A DNA stretch of 64,000 nucleotides from positions 1 through 64,000 of the forward strand of contig JACVRA010000022.1 of the NCBI GenBank assembly GCA_019828545.1, written 5' to 3'. The notes beneath the pieces are model-generated. The model saw only the letters and a program-made list of their open reading frames with translations, had not been told where the DNA came from and searched no databases. Made by a program: the position numbers and the translations under genes. Shown one piece after another: positions 61,657 to 64,000 of this stretch. Origin of the DNA: Paracamarosporium sp. OC-R06-R3. Taxonomy: Eukaryota > Ascomycota > Dothideomycetes > Pleosporales > Didymosphaeriaceae. How positions within the stretch are numbered: the stretch's first letter is position 1; every line of letters begins with the position of its first letter.

Positions 61657-63310
61657 ATGGCTAAGGTTTTAAGTAAGGAAGCTCTGAAAAAAGCCGGCAT
61701 TGAGTTCTTTGAGTCTATTGCCAACCCAGAAGAGATTTTTAGAGAGTGTCCGAAGGCCAAACAACTAGTGCTATACCTTCTTGACTTCAAGAACATCATA
61801 ACTTTGGAGACTTGGGTGAGTTCAGACCTTTGTGTGCAGTGTGATGGGTTGTAGAACGCTAATAATATTTATGAGTATAGGAGGAGCTGGAGTTGGATGG
61901 CAATGAGCTGACTGAGGAGGAAGAGGCTGTGATTGTGATTCAAGAAGCCCAGCCCGATCCTAGCAGGTCCAGGGCACTTAGAGCATTCCAAACTCGCTAT
62001 GACATCCCATGTTGCGACCGATATTATCACTCGGCATTACAAATTGCGGAGGAGGCAAGTAGTATCGCCTCCAAGGATGAAACCCGGTGGACAGAAGTTA
62101 TAAAGCATTCTGTATTTGCGCAGTTACGAAAGAAAGCAAGGGAAATGGAGAAGAAGTCTAGATACACAGCTGCAGATGCATTGGCGCGATTCCGAGTGTA
62201 TGAGCCTTTGTCGCATACCTTTTAATACAGTTGACTAATACTGTCATAGAGAAAGTGAACATGCATGGAAGCAAGGTTCTGTCATTCTTGATCAACATTG
62301 CCTGAAGTACAGTCAAGATTCGAATGGTTTGACAGCACCAAAGCCGGACCTCTTTTTCGCTTTTCATGCCTACAATGAGCATGAGCGAGAGGGCGGGCCC
62401 CTAAGTGCCGACGAGAACATTCACAACTTCACTGTAACCGAACTCTGCAAAAACTATGAAGTTTACGGAAAGCTTCCTGAACAGACTTGGAAACAGGGTA
62501 AACGGCCATTTGCGTTTTATCCTAGTCCACGTAAACAGTTCTACGGCACAAATAGCGTCTCATATAAAGATTCGTATTGCTTTCCTTGGTCCATCTGCGA
62601 GTGGAAGCACCAGGGTAAAATAGGTACCAAGGAGGAGACGTCAAAACTATTCTGTCAAGCTGCCAATGGGGCTGCCGTGTGCTTGACTCTATTCGCGAGT
62701 GCCGCATCAGGAGGTGTACCAGGGGAATTTCTTTCCGAAATACGGCCTGTTGTTTATTTTACGTTCACTGGACATGTAGTCCGAGTCTGGATTGGGTACA
62801 TAACCCGTATTCATAAGGGCTGCTTTCAGTATGTATGTACCCCTGAATCTGTGTATATACTTTTATCCCTACTGACGCGCGTAGCGAATGCGATGTCTGT
62901 GGAATGGAAGCTTGCTCAACATTGTTGACAACATCAAACTATGTGCTATCATCGATAGACTCCACTTTTGGGCTATGAATTATCTGCGCCCTTGGCTTTC
63001 AGGTTGCATTGACCAATGGCGTCGTTCGGCTCAGTTGATCAAACGTGAAGGCGTTTCTCAATCAAAGGAAGAATCGGCTGAGGAATCTGAAGGTGAAGAT
63101 GATGATGATTACGATGAGGACAACGGTAATGATAGCGATAAGGACGATACCATCACATTTAAGCGCGCCATTAGGCGTGCGGCGACAATAGACTATTTAG
63201 CAAGCACTGAAGAGTATGATTCGGACGAAGACTTTGATACTGAAGAAGAAGAAGAAGAACTTCGAAAGGAAATCTCCCGGCTCGGCCGCGATTATAGAAT
63301 TCGCGGGTAA
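61657..63310 (+). CDS. Unknown fungal protein with PD and ExK signatures and acidic tail
   Basis: Four exons, 61657-61815, 61881-62197, 62250-62832 and 62885-63310, give 494 residues. The second donor is GTATGA at 62198; the nearby GTGTAT would produce an immediate stop. The first ~150 residues are helical. Then come KPDLFFAFHAYNEHE and NFTVTELCKNYEVYGKLPEQ. YCFPWSICEWKHQGK is followed by FCQAANGAAVCLTLF and VRVWIGYITRIHKGC. The order PD ... (hydrophobic) ExK ... QxA is reminiscent of a PD-(D/E)XK nuclease core, an inference from spacing only. The last 90 residues are very acidic (SEGEDDDDYDEDNGNDSDKD, DTEEEEEEL). I associate it with an uncharacterised Pezizomycotina family. Four in-frame splices argue it is a real gene. 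Confidence 0.82.
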
Positions 63311-64000
63311 TGAGCTACAGATGGAAATTGAAGAAACGGCTAGGGACTAAATTGTATACTGTTTCTGCACCGTATATTGCTTGTTGGTGAATCGATGCTT
63401 TGTTAGTGTGTGCACGGTGATGTAGTCATGAAAATATTCTGTATTCCTACTCTGGTCTTTTTAGATATATATAGCAGTCGATCGTCTTGTGTATCCCCTT
63501 ATAACTAATTAATATAAAAGAAAAACCGTGAAATCGGCTTCAACTGATTTGATCGATTGCTGGTCGTCAGAATTCATTCAATGTTTCCGTTGACGAGACT
63601 CGTTATCACGTTTGGATTGTTGAAGTGACTAATTGACAGGTTTGCAAGCCGTCCCACAAGATTTCCAAATGTAAAGATCTAACGAAATCATAGCTACTTC
63701 CACAATGAGCAGGCAGTTGGAAGTTGGGTGAATCCAGCGGTTAGGGGGATTTGTTGTCGATTTATCTGCTACAATTGAGGCCTTTCTGATTCTTGTACGA
63801 AGGTTTCTGAGGTTTGAAGTGAACCTAGATCTGTTTTAGGATTGAGAAAGCTGGTAAAGATACAGAGAATATGTTACATGACTCTTGTAGTATTAATAGT
63901 CGAGTAGGATATGGTAGCTACTCAACAATTAGTCTTTTCGTTTGGTATCAATTGGGAGTTCCATAGTGTTAGGTTGGACTGGCACAAAGTGTTAATAAGG
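63311..64000. other. Intergenic to window end
   Basis: AT-rich; no feature recognised. Confidence 0.5.

Overview
The window is nuclear DNA of a filamentous ascomycete. Genes carry short (44-90 nt) GT-AG introns, intergenic spacing is moderate, and the content is typical of Pezizomycotina: a GT48 glucan synthase of 1,920 residues, a GH72 glucanosyltransferase with a CBM43 tail, a UstYa-like protein, a Zn2Cys6 regulator and fungal-only unknown families. Dothideomycetes (Pleosporales-like) is my best guess, from general resemblance only. All exon joins were worked out by hand from splice sites and reading frame.

Layout. 0-1 kb: UstYa/DUF3328-like protein (-). 2.3-12.7 kb: a cell-wall pair read head to head, the GH72 beta-1,3-glucanosyltransferase (-) and the beta-1,3-glucan synthase FKS1 (+), with 2.8 kb of shared upstream DNA. 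13.4-16.6 kb: serine palmitoyltransferase subunit LCB1 and a four-span membrane protein. 19-24 kb: a Whi5/Nrm1-like repressor (-) and a jacalin-tailed zinc metallopeptidase (+). 24.8-30.3 kb: phosphatidylserine synthase (-), then GAR1 (-) and threonyl-tRNA synthetase (+) on a shared promoter. 31-36.5 kb: VTS1 (-), COG5 (-) and ureidoglycolate lyase (+). 36.9-40.5 kb: an F-box protein and a secreted GH16 glucanase with an 18-bp coding repeat.

40.5-48.9 kb is looser and more AT-rich. It holds a GH47 alpha-mannosidase interrupted by an in-frame TAG and a 975-residue intronless unknown. 48.9-54 kb: MAK16 with a 10-nt first exon, a Zn2Cys6 transcription factor (-) and an aldo-keto reductase (+) divergent from it. 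54-55.7 kb: a convergent intergenic block with a degenerate tandem repeat of about 120-bp units, each partly palindromic. 55.7-60.8 kb: an Rny1-like RNase T2 (-), a HAD 'Swiss Army Knife' RNA-repair-like protein with an RGG tail (-) and a divergent TOPORS-like RING protein (+). 61.7-63.3 kb: an unknown protein with PD and ExK signatures and an acidic tail.

Most genes are housekeeping: cell wall, sphingolipid and phospholipid synthesis, translation and ribosome biogenesis, Golgi tethering, RNA metabolism. No transposon, CRISPR array, tRNA or rRNA was recognised. The best candidates for something new are the 55-kb repeat block, the GH47 nonsense codon, the 975-residue unknown and the possible PD-(D/E)XK protein at 61.7 kb.
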